In this document: in pieces, positions 25,020 to 33,922 of the stretch
Layout: each line of letters begins with the position of its first letter
Numbering within the stretch: position 1 is the stretch's first letter
Source: Planctomycetota bacterium
GTDB taxonomy: Bacteria > Planctomycetota > UBA1135 > JADKAF01
Reading direction: 5' to 3'
NCBI GenBank assembly: GCA_016719295.1
Contig: JADKAF010000001.1
Coordinates: 1,178,001 to 1,242,000 of the forward strand
DNA: 64,000 bases
Made by a program: the position numbers and the translations under genes
Notes under the pieces: model-generated
Told to the model about the DNA's origin: nothing
Databases searched by the model: none
Seen by the model: the letters and a program-made list of their open reading frames with translations, nothing else

Positions 25020-27722
25020 ATGCCGGCGATGCGCACGCGTACGGCCCTGGCCCTCCTTCTGCTCGCGCCGCTGCTCCTGGTGGCGCCACGACTATGGCCT
25101 GGCCAGGCCGTCTGGCCGATGGCGACGACGCTGCTCGAGCCGTGGGCCTCCGAGCTCCCGGCGGAGGAACGCGCGCAGCTCGCCGAGCGCGCCGTGGGTT
25201 CGCAGCTCGACAAGCTGGTGCAGCATCACTACTACAACCGCTCGGTGCGCGAGGGCTTGGCGCACGGCGAGTTCCCCTGGTGGCAATCGAACAGCCACGG
25301 CGGCTTGCCGCTGCTCGGCTCGGCGCTGCCCGGCGTCCTCTATCCGCTGCACTGGCCGTTCTTCCTCCTCGCGGACGAGTACGCGTGGTACGCGTGGCAT
25401 CTCGCGCTGCATCTCTTGATCGCGGGTGCCGGGCTCTTCGCGCTGCTGCGGCGCCTTGGCACGAGCAACCCCGCGGCGCTGCTCGGCGGGATCTGCTTCG
25501 CGTTCTCCGGGTGGATGGCCGCGCGCACGCACTTCCCGATGCTGATCTCCGCTGCAGCGTGGGCGCCGTGGATGCTGTGGGCGGTGGAAGCTCTCGTGCG
25601 CGAGCGCCGCTGGCGCGATGTCGCCGCGCTCGCCTTAGCGACCGGGCTCTCGTGGCTCGGCGGCATGCCGGGCGTGACCTTGGTCGCGCTGCAGCTCGCG
25701 GCGTTCCTGGGCGCAGTGCGCCTCGCCCTCGCGTGGCGGAAGAGCGGAGCGAAGAGCAGCGCGCAGCGCGGCGCCTTCGCCGCGCTCGGCGTGGTGCTCG
25801 GGCTCGCGATCGCGGCCCCGCAGCTCGTCTCCGGCGCGATCTACGCGGAGCGCTTCGCGCGCGAGCAGGTGTCGCCCGAGAGCTGGGCCGAGCTGTCGCT
25901 CGAAGCGCCCCAGCTCGAGACCCTCATGCGTCCGACGGCCTTCGCCGAGGTGCGCGGGAACGTGCCGCGCGCGCACGATCCCGTCCCCGAGCCGCGGCAT
26001 CTGCATCGCCTCGCTTCGCTCAGCCTGCCGGATGCGCGCGGCGCCCGCGCCGCCGACGGCACCTTCCTGCCCGGCACGCTGACGCGCGGCAGCTTCGCCG
26101 ACAACCTGGCCGAGATGACGATCTATCTCGGCGTGCTGCCGCTGCTGCTCGGAGCGTCCCTGCTCTTCCTTGGGACGAGCGGCTGCGGGTGGATCTACCT
26201 CGGGCTGGCAGCGCTGGCTCTCGCGATCGGCTATGGGCAGCCGCAGCTGCTGCAGGCGATCCGACTCTTGCCCGGCGCCGACATCGGACCTCCGGTGCGC
26301 TTCCTCTTCGGCTATGTGCTCGCGGCGAGCGTGTTCGCCGGGCTGCAGCTCGAGCGCTGGCTGCGCGCCCCCGCCGCGCGCACGCGAGCGATGGCCACTG
26401 GCGCGCTCTTGGTCTCCGCCGCCGCCCTGCTCGCGTGCCATGCGCTGTCGACGCGCGATCCCGAGTCCTTCGGGCGCGAGCTCTACCGCGGCGCGCTGCT
26501 CGAGCACGCGAGCGCGCTGCTCGAGCCGGAAGCGGCGCTCGCCTTCGTCGAGGGCATCCGCGCCGACGAGTTTGCCCTCGCCGCCGAGCGCTTCGTCGCC
26601 GGGTGGAAGCGCGCCGCGCTGCTCGCCCTGCTCTCCGCCGCCGCGCTGCTCTGCGCCGCCGGAGCGAAGCGCTCGCTGCTGCTCGCCGCACCCGCGTTCC
26701 TCGTCGCGTGCGACACGGGGCTCTTCTTCTTCGAGTGGCTCCCGCCTTCTCCTGCCAACGAGCGCGTCGCCGATCATCCCGTGCTGCACGCGCTGCGGAG
26801 CTATCACGAGCGCGCGCATGCCGATGGTGATCGCCCGCACATCGTGCGCATCGGCAGCTTTCCGGGGACCAGCGCCTACGGCGATCTGCTCTTCCCGACG
26901 AACTTGCCGAGCACGGTCGGCTTCGATGACGCGCAGGGCTACTTCGTCGCGACGAAGGGCTGGGAGGAGCTGCTCCAGCGTCTGCCGGAGAGCGACCGCC
27001 GGTATGGGACCGGGGTCTGGGCGCCCCGCACGTTGCAGGCGCTCGCGCATTCGCTGCTCGATGTGCTGGGGACGCGCTACGCCTTCGTGCCGCAGTCACT
27101 CGGTCCCGCCGAGGACGACGCGCTGCGCGCGGCGGGCTGGAAGCGCTTGGACGGCGCGGTCGATCCGGCGTTCGAGCGCCGCGACTTCAGCGTGCTCGAG
27201 AACACGCAGGTCTTCCCGCGCGCGTGGTTCGTCGATCGCGCGATCGTCGCGCGAGACGCGGAGGCGCTGGAGCAGCTCTCTTCGCCGCGCTTCGACGCCG
27301 CGCGTGCCGCCGTGATCGAAGCGCCCATCGAAGGACTCACGACCGCCCGAGCACAGGAGCTCGAGACCGACACCCGCAGCACGCCGCGCCCCGCTAGGCT
27401 CGTCTACCGCAGCCTGAACCGCGTCGAGTTCGAGCTCGAGCTCGGTGCGAACGAGTCGGGCTTGCTCGTCATCGGCGAAGGCTGGGCCGCCGATTGGCAC
27501 GCCACGGTCGACGGCGAGGAGCGAGCGGTGCATCGGGTGAATCACGATCTGCGCGGCGTCCTGGTCTCCGGCGCCGGCGTGCACCGCGTGAAGCTGAAGT
27601 ACGTCGAGGAGCTGCCGAAGCTCTTGATCGCGCCCGCGGCGGGGATCGCCCTGCTCTGCGCCGTGCTCTTCCTCGGTGGCACCTTCGCCGCCGCGCGCGC
27701 CCGACGAGGTGCCGGCACATGA
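25020..27722 (+). CDS. YfhO-family membrane protein
   Basis: The protein has 900 residues. Signature features of YfhO proteins are the first loop (REGLAHGEFPWWQSNSHGG, then PGVLYPLHWPFFL), about twelve transmembrane helices to residue 560, and a C-terminal domain with GWAADWHATVDG, HRVNHDLRGVLV and GVHRVKLKY just before the last helix. YfhO of Bacillus is linked to glycosylation of lipoteichoic acid; these proteins are GT-C-like and probably use polyprenyl-phosphate sugars on the outer face. It overlaps the next paralogue by 4 nt (ATGA), so the two are co-translated. ATG 25020 or ATG 25029 are both possible. Confidence 0.82.
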   Translation: MPAMRTRTALALLLLAPLLLVAPRLWPGQAVWPMATTLLEPWASELPAEERAQLAERAVGSQLDKLVQHHYYNRSVREGLAHGEFPWWQSNSHGGLPLLGSALPGVLYPLHWPFFLLADEYAWYAWHLALHLLIAGAGLFALLRRLGTSNPAALLGGICFAFSGWMAARTHFPMLISAAAWAPWMLWAVEALVRERRWRDVAALALATGLSWLGGMPGVTLVALQLAAFLGAVRLALAWRKSGAKSSAQRGAFAALGVVLGLAIAAPQLVSGAIYAERFAREQVSPESWAELSLEAPQLETLMRPTAFAEVRGNVPRAHDPVPEPRHLHRLASLSLPDARGARAADGTFLPGTLTRGSFADNLAEMTIYLGVLPLLLGASLLFLGTSGCGWIYLGLAALALAIGYGQPQLLQAIRLLPGADIGPPVRFLFGYVLAASVFAGLQLERWLRAPAARTRAMATGALLVSAAALLACHALSTRDPESFGRELYRGALLEHASALLEPEAALAFVEGIRADEFALAAERFVAGWKRAALLALLSAAALLCAAGAKRSLLLAAPAFLVACDTGLFFFEWLPPSPANERVADHPVLHALRSYHERAHADGDRPHIVRIGSFPGTSAYGDLLFPTNLPSTVGFDDAQGYFVATKGWEELLQRLPESDRRYGTGVWAPRTLQALAHSLLDVLGTRYAFVPQSLGPAEDDALRAAGWKRLDGAVDPAFERRDFSVLENTQVFPRAWFVDRAIVARDAEALEQLSSPRFDAARAAVIEAPIEGLTTARAQELETDTRSTPRPARLVYRSLNRVEFELELGANESGLLVIGEGWAADWHATVDGEERAVHRVNHDLRGVLVSGAGVHRVKLKYVEELPKLLIAPAAGIALLCAVLFLGGTFAAARARRGAGT

Positions 27723-30418
27723 GCAAGCGCGCTCGATTCCTCTTGCTGGCAGTGCTGCTCTGCGCACCTCTAGCGCTCCTCTTCCCCGCGCTGCGCCCCG
27801 GCTACGTCTTCCTGCCGATGCACAGCACGCAGGACGCTCCGCTAACTCTGTGGGAGGAGAGCCTGGAGCTGCGGCAGCGCTTCGCCGGAGCGGACCAGAG
27901 CTGGAACGGCGACGTCGTCGACAAGCTCTATCCGATCCTCACCGATGCGCGCGCGATGCGGGAGGACGGCCTGCTCTGGTCGAATCGCTGGTGCGGCGGC
28001 GCCCCCGTGCTCGCGCAGGGCTTGGCCGGGCTCCTCTATCCGCCGAACCTGCTCTTCCACCTGCTCGATCCGCTCGAAGCCTATGCGTGGCTCGCGTGGA
28101 TCACGCTGGCGCTGGGCTCCCTCCTCGCCTACGCGTTCCTGCGCGATCACGAGCTCCACCCGTTGGCGTGCGCGCTCGGCGCGCTCGCCTTCGGCCTCTC
28201 GCTCTACTCGACGGCAAGCCTGCACTACTACATGCGCGTCGACGCGGCGATCTGGCTGCCGCTCTCGTTCCTCGCGGTGCGGCGCTCGGCCGAGGGCCGA
28301 GGCGCGCGCTGGAGCTTCGTGCTCGCGCTCTCCCTCGGCCTCTCGTTCCTCGCGGGGTTCCCGCAGATCAGCTTCTTCGTCGCGTACGCGGCGGGGATCT
28401 ACGCGCTCGCGCTCGCGCGCGGCGTCGCGCACCGCGAGGGCCGGCGCGGCGCGCTCGCGTTCTTCGCCGCGCGCGCCGCGTGTATCGCGCTCGGCGCCTG
28501 CCTCGCCAGCCCGCAGCTCCTGCCGCAGCGCGAGGCCTCCGACCAATCGCTGCGCGAAGCCTCGAGCAGCGTCGACCCGCGCGTCGCGTGGGCGAACGTC
28601 GAGACCTGGCGCGACGGCGCGATGGAGCCGGCCTGCCTCGCGACCGCGGTGGCGCCGTTCCTGCTCGGCTCGCCCTCGGATGCGTTGAACCTCGACGACC
28701 CGCTGCCGTGGCTCCTACTCGAGCGCCCCTACCGCGCGCGCCACACGAACCAGGCCGCGGGCTACAACTTCACCGAACATCAGGTCTACTTCGGCTTCCT
28801 GCCCTTCCTCGCCGCGCTGCTGGCACTCCTGCTGCGTCCGCGCGCCGCTCTCGGACCGTGGCTGGCGTTGCTCGCGGCTCTCGGCTTCGCCGTCGTCGTG
28901 CTGCCGTCCGGCGTGCTGGGCCTGCCCTTCCGCGCGATCTACTCGCTGCCCTTCGCGCAGATCGGCGCACCTTCGCGCGCGATCGCGATCGCGCTCTTCT
29001 TCGGCGCGTGGGCCGCGGCCATCGGCTTCGATGCGGTGCTGCGCGGCGGCGCGCGCGCGCGCGCCACGGCCGGTGCGCTGCTCGCGGGAGTGGCGCTGCT
29101 CGGCTCCGCGGTGTGGCCGGAGACGGAGACGCAACGCCTCGCCGTGCGCAGCGCGAGCGAGCTCACCGCTCGCGCCGCGGCCGGCGCCGAACGCGTGCCC
29201 ACGCTCGCGCTCGAGCAGACCAGCTACGCCGAGGACGGCGCGCTCTCGCAACCCGAGCTCGCGCGCGTCGCGCGGCGCGTGCGCGCCGATGTGGAGCGTT
29301 CGCTGCTGCTCGCCGTGCTCGGCGCGCTGGCCCTCCTGCTCAGCGCCTTCGGCATCTCGCCCGCGGCGTGCGCCGCGCTGCTCGTTCTCGCGGTGATCGG
29401 CGATCTCGCGCTCGTCGGCCGCGTGCCCGCGAACGCGATGCCCAAGGAAGGGCTCTTCGCGCGACCGCCACCGGTGCAAGCGCTCACCGACGCGGTGGCT
29501 TCGGATGGCCCGGCGCCTCACCGCATCGCGCGTGCGCAGCTCGCGTTCGGCGAGGTGTTCTCGCTGCTCCGTCCGAACCTGCCGGGCGTCTACGGTATCC
29601 CCGACATCTCCGGCTACATCGTCGCCGCTTCGAAGCGCTTGGCGGAGGTCTTCTCGGCGCTCGATCCCGCGACGCGCTACGACCGCTGGGTCGCGTATCT
29701 CCCGCTGCGCCTGCAGGCGGGCCCGAACGAAGTGCAGTGGCTCACGCACCGCTTGCCCGATGCCGCGGGGATCGGCTGGCTGCTCTCCGTGCATCCGCTG
29801 CACGAACATCCCGATCCCGCGGTGCGCGCGAGCGTGGAGCTCCTCTATCGCGACGATCCGAAGCCGATCGCGCTCCCCGAGGGCGCGCCGCGCTTCCACG
29901 TCTATCGCCGCACGAACGCTCTGCCGCGCGCCTTCCTTTCACGGCGCCTGCGTCTCGGCGCGGAGCCGAAGGACCTGGTCCCGGTGCTCGCGAACCCCGC
30001 CTGGGATCCCAGGGAAGAGCTCGTGATGCTCGCGCGCGATCTCCCGAGCGGCGTCGCTGCCGACGCCATCGGCAGCGGCAGCGCGGAGCTCGCGATCACG
30101 CGCTACGAGCCGACGAGCGTCCGCATCGAGAAGCAGGGCTCAGGCTCGGGCTGGGCCTATCTCTCCGACGTGCACTGGCCGGGCTGGGTCGCGCGCGTCG
30201 ACGGCGTGGAGCGCGCGATCGTGCCCGCGAACCACGCGTTCCGCGCGGTGTGGATGAACGAGGGCGAAGCGGTGCTCGAGATGAGCTACGAGCCCGCATC
30301 CCTGCGGAACGGGATCGCGCTCGCGCTCTTGGCCCTCGCCGCGCTGCTGCCGCTCGCGTGGCTCGAGCGGCGGCAGCGCGCGAGCCGAGGGAGCGCGGAG
30401 AGCTCGTCGGCTCGCTGA
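27719..30418 (+). CDS. YfhO-family membrane protein (second paralogue)
   Basis: The protein has 899 residues. Architecture matches the upstream gene: a first helix, a loop with WNGDVVDKLYPI and SNRWCGGAPVLAQ before LLYPPNLLF, about twelve helices, then a C-terminal domain with VHWPGWVARVDG, VPANHAFRAVWMN and LEMSYEPASLRNG, the YfhO C-terminal hallmark. The start ATG overlaps the stop of the first YfhO gene in ATGA. It ends 7 nt before the convergent tricorn-type protease. It probably acts with the first copy, either as partner subunits or as two transferases of one pathway. Confidence 0.82.
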   Translation: MSKRARFLLLAVLLCAPLALLFPALRPGYVFLPMHSTQDAPLTLWEESLELRQRFAGADQSWNGDVVDKLYPILTDARAMREDGLLWSNRWCGGAPVLAQGLAGLLYPPNLLFHLLDPLEAYAWLAWITLALGSLLAYAFLRDHELHPLACALGALAFGLSLYSTASLHYYMRVDAAIWLPLSFLAVRRSAEGRGARWSFVLALSLGLSFLAGFPQISFFVAYAAGIYALALARGVAHREGRRGALAFFAARAACIALGACLASPQLLPQREASDQSLREASSSVDPRVAWANVETWRDGAMEPACLATAVAPFLLGSPSDALNLDDPLPWLLLERPYRARHTNQAAGYNFTEHQVYFGFLPFLAALLALLLRPRAALGPWLALLAALGFAVVVLPSGVLGLPFRAIYSLPFAQIGAPSRAIAIALFFGAWAAAIGFDAVLRGGARARATAGALLAGVALLGSAVWPETETQRLAVRSASELTARAAAGAERVPTLALEQTSYAEDGALSQPELARVARRVRADVERSLLLAVLGALALLLSAFGISPAACAALLVLAVIGDLALVGRVPANAMPKEGLFARPPPVQALTDAVASDGPAPHRIARAQLAFGEVFSLLRPNLPGVYGIPDISGYIVAASKRLAEVFSALDPATRYDRWVAYLPLRLQAGPNEVQWLTHRLPDAAGIGWLLSVHPLHEHPDPAVRASVELLYRDDPKPIALPEGAPRFHVYRRTNALPRAFLSRRLRLGAEPKDLVPVLANPAWDPREELVMLARDLPSGVAADAIGSGSAELAITRYEPTSVRIEKQGSGSGWAYLSDVHWPGWVARVDGVERAIVPANHAFRAVWMNEGEAVLEMSYEPASLRNGIALALLALAALLPLAWLERRQRASRGSAESSSAR

Positions 30419-30425
30419 AGAGCGC

Positions 30426-33400
30426 TCAGCGCCGGATCGGATCGGCGGGGCGCTGCGGCAGCTGCTTCGGATTCTCCGCGACGCGCTGCGCGAGGACCTG
30501 CAGGCCCTTCTCCAGCTGGAGGTCGCGGCCGGCGATCACGCTGACCGGATCGTTCTCCACCACGAGGTCGGGATCGACGCCGTGGCCTTCGATGATCCAG
30601 CCCTGGTCGACCCCGCCGCTGTTGCCGAACTCGGGCACGTTCACGACCCCTCCGTCCTGCAGCGGACCGCGGTCGGTGATGCCGATGATGCCGCCCCACG
30701 AGCGCTTGCCGATGAGCGGGCCGAGCTTCGCCGCCCGGAACATCGCGGGGAAGATATCGCCGTCGCTCGCGGAGTTCTCGTTCAGCAAGCACACCAGCGA
30801 TCCGTGGAAGCAGTTGTTGGGATAGGTATCGAAGCCGCTCGTGCGGCCGAACTCGCCCATCAAGAGCTCGCGGCGCAGGCGCTCGATCAGCATCTGCGAG
30901 ACGTTGCCGCCGCCATTGTTGCGCACGTCGATCACGAGGCCTTCCTTCCGGATCTGCCCGTAGAACATGCGCGTGAACGCGGCGATGCCCTCCTCGCCCA
31001 TGTCGGGCACGTGGAGGTAGCCGAAGCGACCGCCGCTCTGCTCCTCGACCCAGCGCCGGTTCTTCTCGATCCACGCGTAGTAGATGAGCGAGGTCTCGCT
31101 CGTGAGCGGGCGGAAGGAGACCTCGCGCGCGCCCTCGCGCGTCGGCGCGGCGTTCAGTGTCAGGCGCACCATGCCGCTCGCCTTGCCGCGCAGCAGCCGA
31201 TAGGGATCCTCGCCGGCCGCGAGCTCGACCCCGTCGATCGCGAGCACGTAGTCGCCTTCCTTCGCGTCCACGCCCACCTCCGTGAGCGGCGAGCGGAACT
31301 CCGGCTGATCGTTCTGCCCGCGGAAGATGCGCGCGATGCGGTAGCGCCCAGAGGTGGCGTCGAGCTCGAAGCGCGCGCCGGGTAGGGCCACCGCGACGCG
31401 CGCGGGCTGCTCGTAGTCGCCGCCCGCGATGTAGGCGTGGCCGACGTTCAGCTCGGCGATCAGCTCGCCGATCACGTAGTTCAGATCGGAGCGATGCGCG
31501 ACCTGCGCGACGAGCGGACGGTACTGGTCGCCCAGCGCCTTCCAGTCGTGGCCATGCAGGTTCTCGACGTAGAAGAAGTCGCGGTAGCGCCGCCAGACCT
31601 CGTCGTAGATCTGCGCCCACTCCTGCGCGGGCACGCGGTCCATCGCGAGCCCGGCCGTGGAGACGGTCTTCTTGTCCTTGCCCGGCGCGCCGACCTCCGT
31701 GCGCACGAAGCTGCGCCCTTCGCGGTACAGCAGGAACTTGCCGTCGTCGCTGAGCGCCCAGCCGCCGATGTTGCCGGGGAAGCTGTGGTCCTTCCGCTCG
31801 GCGAGGTCGTACGCGTGGAGCTCCGACTCGCGATCGCTCTCGCGTCCGTAGTAGAAGGCGCCGCCGCGGGAGTAGAGGAGGAAGCCGTTCGCCGCGGAGA
31901 GCCCGCGGTAGTTCTCGAAGGGCACGTCGACGCGCTCGACGCGCTGCGCGAGGCCGTCCAGATCGATCGCGATCGCGACGCCGGGCTTCACGCCCTCGGC
32001 CTTCTTCTCGTCGGGCTTCTTCTCGTCCGGCTTCGGCTCCTCGGCAGCCGGCGCCTCCGCGGCCTTCTCGCCCTCGGCCTTCGGCTCCTCCGCGAACTTC
32101 ACTTCATCGGAGCGCGCGGGGAAGAGCGGCGGGGAGTCCTTCCGCAGCGCCAGCGCGAAGATGCCGGTCTGCCGGTCCAGTTGGTAGTTCCACTCGACGT
32201 TGCCGATGCGCGGCGCGAAGGAGCGATCGGCGAGGAAGAAGAGCCGCTCGCCCTTCGGATCCCACGCCGGTGTGAACTCGTTCCAGAGCTCGTCGGTGAC
32301 GCGCTGCAACGTGCCCTTCTCGCGGCTCCAGAGCCAGAGCGAGCGGTAGCCGTTGGCGTCGCTCTGCGAGAACGCGATCCACATGCCGCACGGCGACCAG
32401 CTGTGGTCGCGGAGCTGCCCGCGCTCCTCGTCGGCGACCTGCGTCGCGTTGCCGCTCGCGACCTCCACGACGTAGAGCTTGCCGTCCTTGTCCGCGATCG
32501 CGATCGCCTTGCCGTCCGCGGCCCAATCGGGCGGATAGAGCAGCCCCTTGAAGTCGCGCGTGAGCTGCGTCGCCGGAGCGCTCCCGTCCTGCGGCACGAG
32601 CCAGAGCTGCTCCTCGCCGCTCGCATCGGAGACGAACGCGATCCGGCGCCCGTCGGGCGACCACGCGGGGTGCTTGTCGTGCGCGCTCGAGCTGTTGGTG
32701 AGGTTGCGCGTCGGGCCATGCTCGATCGGCGCCGTGAAGATGTCGCCGCGCGCGGAGAAGAGCGCGCGCTCGCCCTTCGGGCTCAAGGCGTAGTCGCGCA
32801 CCTGATCGCCGACGTTGATCCGCGCGGGGCGCCGCGCGAGATCGTCGGTGGGCACGTGGATCTGGATCGGCGTCGAGCTCTTCGTGCGCGGATCGAAGAT
32901 CACGAGCTCGCCGCCGAGCTCGTAGACGATGCGACCGTCGGCCGAGGCGCTGGGCCAACGCACGTCCCACTGCGTGCTCTGCGTCCCCTGCTCCAGCGCC
33001 TTGGTGGCGGGGTCGTAGCGGAAGAGGTTCAGCGTCCCCGTGCGATCGGAGGCGAACCAGACCGAGGAGCCGACCCACATCGGATCGCGGTCGGTGCGCA
33101 CGTGGCTCGTGAAGTTCTCCGCGGTGCCCTTCTCCAGATCGAAGAGCCAGAGATCCTGCGCCCAGCCGCCCTGGTAGCGCTTCCAGGTGCGGAAGTCCCG
33201 AGTGAGCGGCGAGTAGGCCACGAACTTGCCATCGCCGGAGAGCGCGCCACCGCCCGAGACCGGCATCGGCAGCGGCTTCGGCAGGCCGCCGTCCAAGCTC
33301 ACCGTGTAGAGGCGCGTGTCGGTGAGATCGAAGCCGTCGCGCATCGAGCGGAAGAGCACCTGCTGCCCGTCGGGCGTCCAGCCGTAGACCTGGTTGTCGT

Positions 33401-33752
33401 ACCCCCAGCGCGGCGGGAGCGGTCCGCGCGCGGGATAGTGCGTGAGCTGCTTCGGCGCGCCTCCCGCCGCGGGCATCACGTACACCTGCTCATCGCCATC
33501 GATCTGCCCGGTGAACGCGAGCCAGCGACCGTCGGGCGAGAAGCGCGGGAAGAGCTCGAGACCAGCGTGCGCCGTGAGACGCACCGCGGTTCCGCCGACC
33601 GACGGAGCGCTCCAGAGGTCCGCGCCGTAGCAGAAGACCACCCGCTCGCCGTGCAGCGCGGGGTAACGCAGGAGACGCGTCTGCGCCTCGGCCTCGGCAG
33701 CGCCGAGCGCCGCCACCAGGATCATCGGACCAAGCGAGCGCATCACGTGCAT
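30426..33752 (-). CDS. Tricorn protease homologue (peptidase family S41)
   Basis: The protein has 1108 residues with a signal peptide (SLGPMILVAALGAAEA). Residues 25-580 form two beta-propellers with repeated SPDGRWLAF-type blades. A Lys/Glu/Pro/Ala-rich low-complexity linker sits near 570-600. Then come the tricorn core, a PDZ domain and the S41 catalytic domain. The candidate catalytic residues are His772 (VGHAYIAG), Ser996-Asp997 (NSASDGD) and Glu1055 (WIIEGHG), all at the positions expected for tricorn. It would degrade peptides from 6-12 residues, here outside the cytoplasm. The start ATG 33752 is supported by a GGAAGGAAGGAG purine run just upstream and by the signal peptide. It is convergent with the YfhO pair. 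Confidence 0.93.
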   Translation of the reverse strand: MHVMRSLGPMILVAALGAAEAEAQTRLLRYPALHGERVVFCYGADLWSAPSVGGTAVRLTAHAGLELFPRFSPDGRWLAFTGQIDGDEQVYVMPAAGGAPKQLTHYPARGPLPPRWGYDNQVYGWTPDGQQVLFRSMRDGFDLTDTRLYTVSLDGGLPKPLPMPVSGGGALSGDGKFVAYSPLTRDFRTWKRYQGGWAQDLWLFDLEKGTAENFTSHVRTDRDPMWVGSSVWFASDRTGTLNLFRYDPATKALEQGTQSTQWDVRWPSASADGRIVYELGGELVIFDPRTKSSTPIQIHVPTDDLARRPARINVGDQVRDYALSPKGERALFSARGDIFTAPIEHGPTRNLTNSSSAHDKHPAWSPDGRRIAFVSDASGEEQLWLVPQDGSAPATQLTRDFKGLLYPPDWAADGKAIAIADKDGKLYVVEVASGNATQVADEERGQLRDHSWSPCGMWIAFSQSDANGYRSLWLWSREKGTLQRVTDELWNEFTPAWDPKGERLFFLADRSFAPRIGNVEWNYQLDRQTGIFALALRKDSPPLFPARSDEVKFAEEPKAEGEKAAEAPAAEEPKPDEKKPDEKKAEGVKPGVAIAIDLDGLAQRVERVDVPFENYRGLSAANGFLLYSRGGAFYYGRESDRESELHAYDLAERKDHSFPGNIGGWALSDDGKFLLYREGRSFVRTEVGAPGKDKKTVSTAGLAMDRVPAQEWAQIYDEVWRRYRDFFYVENLHGHDWKALGDQYRPLVAQVAHRSDLNYVIGELIAELNVGHAYIAGGDYEQPARVAVALPGARFELDATSGRYRIARIFRGQNDQPEFRSPLTEVGVDAKEGDYVLAIDGVELAAGEDPYRLLRGKASGMVRLTLNAAPTREGAREVSFRPLTSETSLIYYAWIEKNRRWVEEQSGGRFGYLHVPDMGEEGIAAFTRMFYGQIRKEGLVIDVRNNGGGNVSQMLIERLRRELLMGEFGRTSGFDTYPNNCFHGSLVCLLNENSASDGDIFPAMFRAAKLGPLIGKRSWGGIIGITDRGPLQDGGVVNVPEFGNSGGVDQGWIIEGHGVDPDLVVENDPVSVIAGRDLQLEKGLQVLAQRVAENPKQLPQRPADPIRR

Positions 33753-33842
33753 CAGCTCCTTCCTTCCGAGCGAGAGAACGAAGCGCCGCGCGGCTGTCCG
33801 CGGGCGGTCGGGATTGTTCCCACCCGCTTCGCTCAACGCAAA

Positions 33843-33874
33843 CGCCCGTCCTCTCCTGGCGGAGAGAACGGGCG
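33843..33874 (-). terminator. Rho-independent-like terminator after the PKD/LamG gene
   Basis: Read on the minus strand, CGCCCGTTCTCTCC pairs with GGAGAGGACGGGCG around a 4-nt loop. The 14-bp stem includes one U-G pair as RNA and is followed by TTTGCGTT. It lies about 50 nt beyond the stop at 33923 and upstream of the tricorn gene on the same strand, so it should insulate the two. Confidence 0.65.
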
Positions 33875-33922
33875 CTGCGAAGCGAAGGAGGCGGGGCAGA
33901 AGCGAATCGAGAGCTCAACGGC

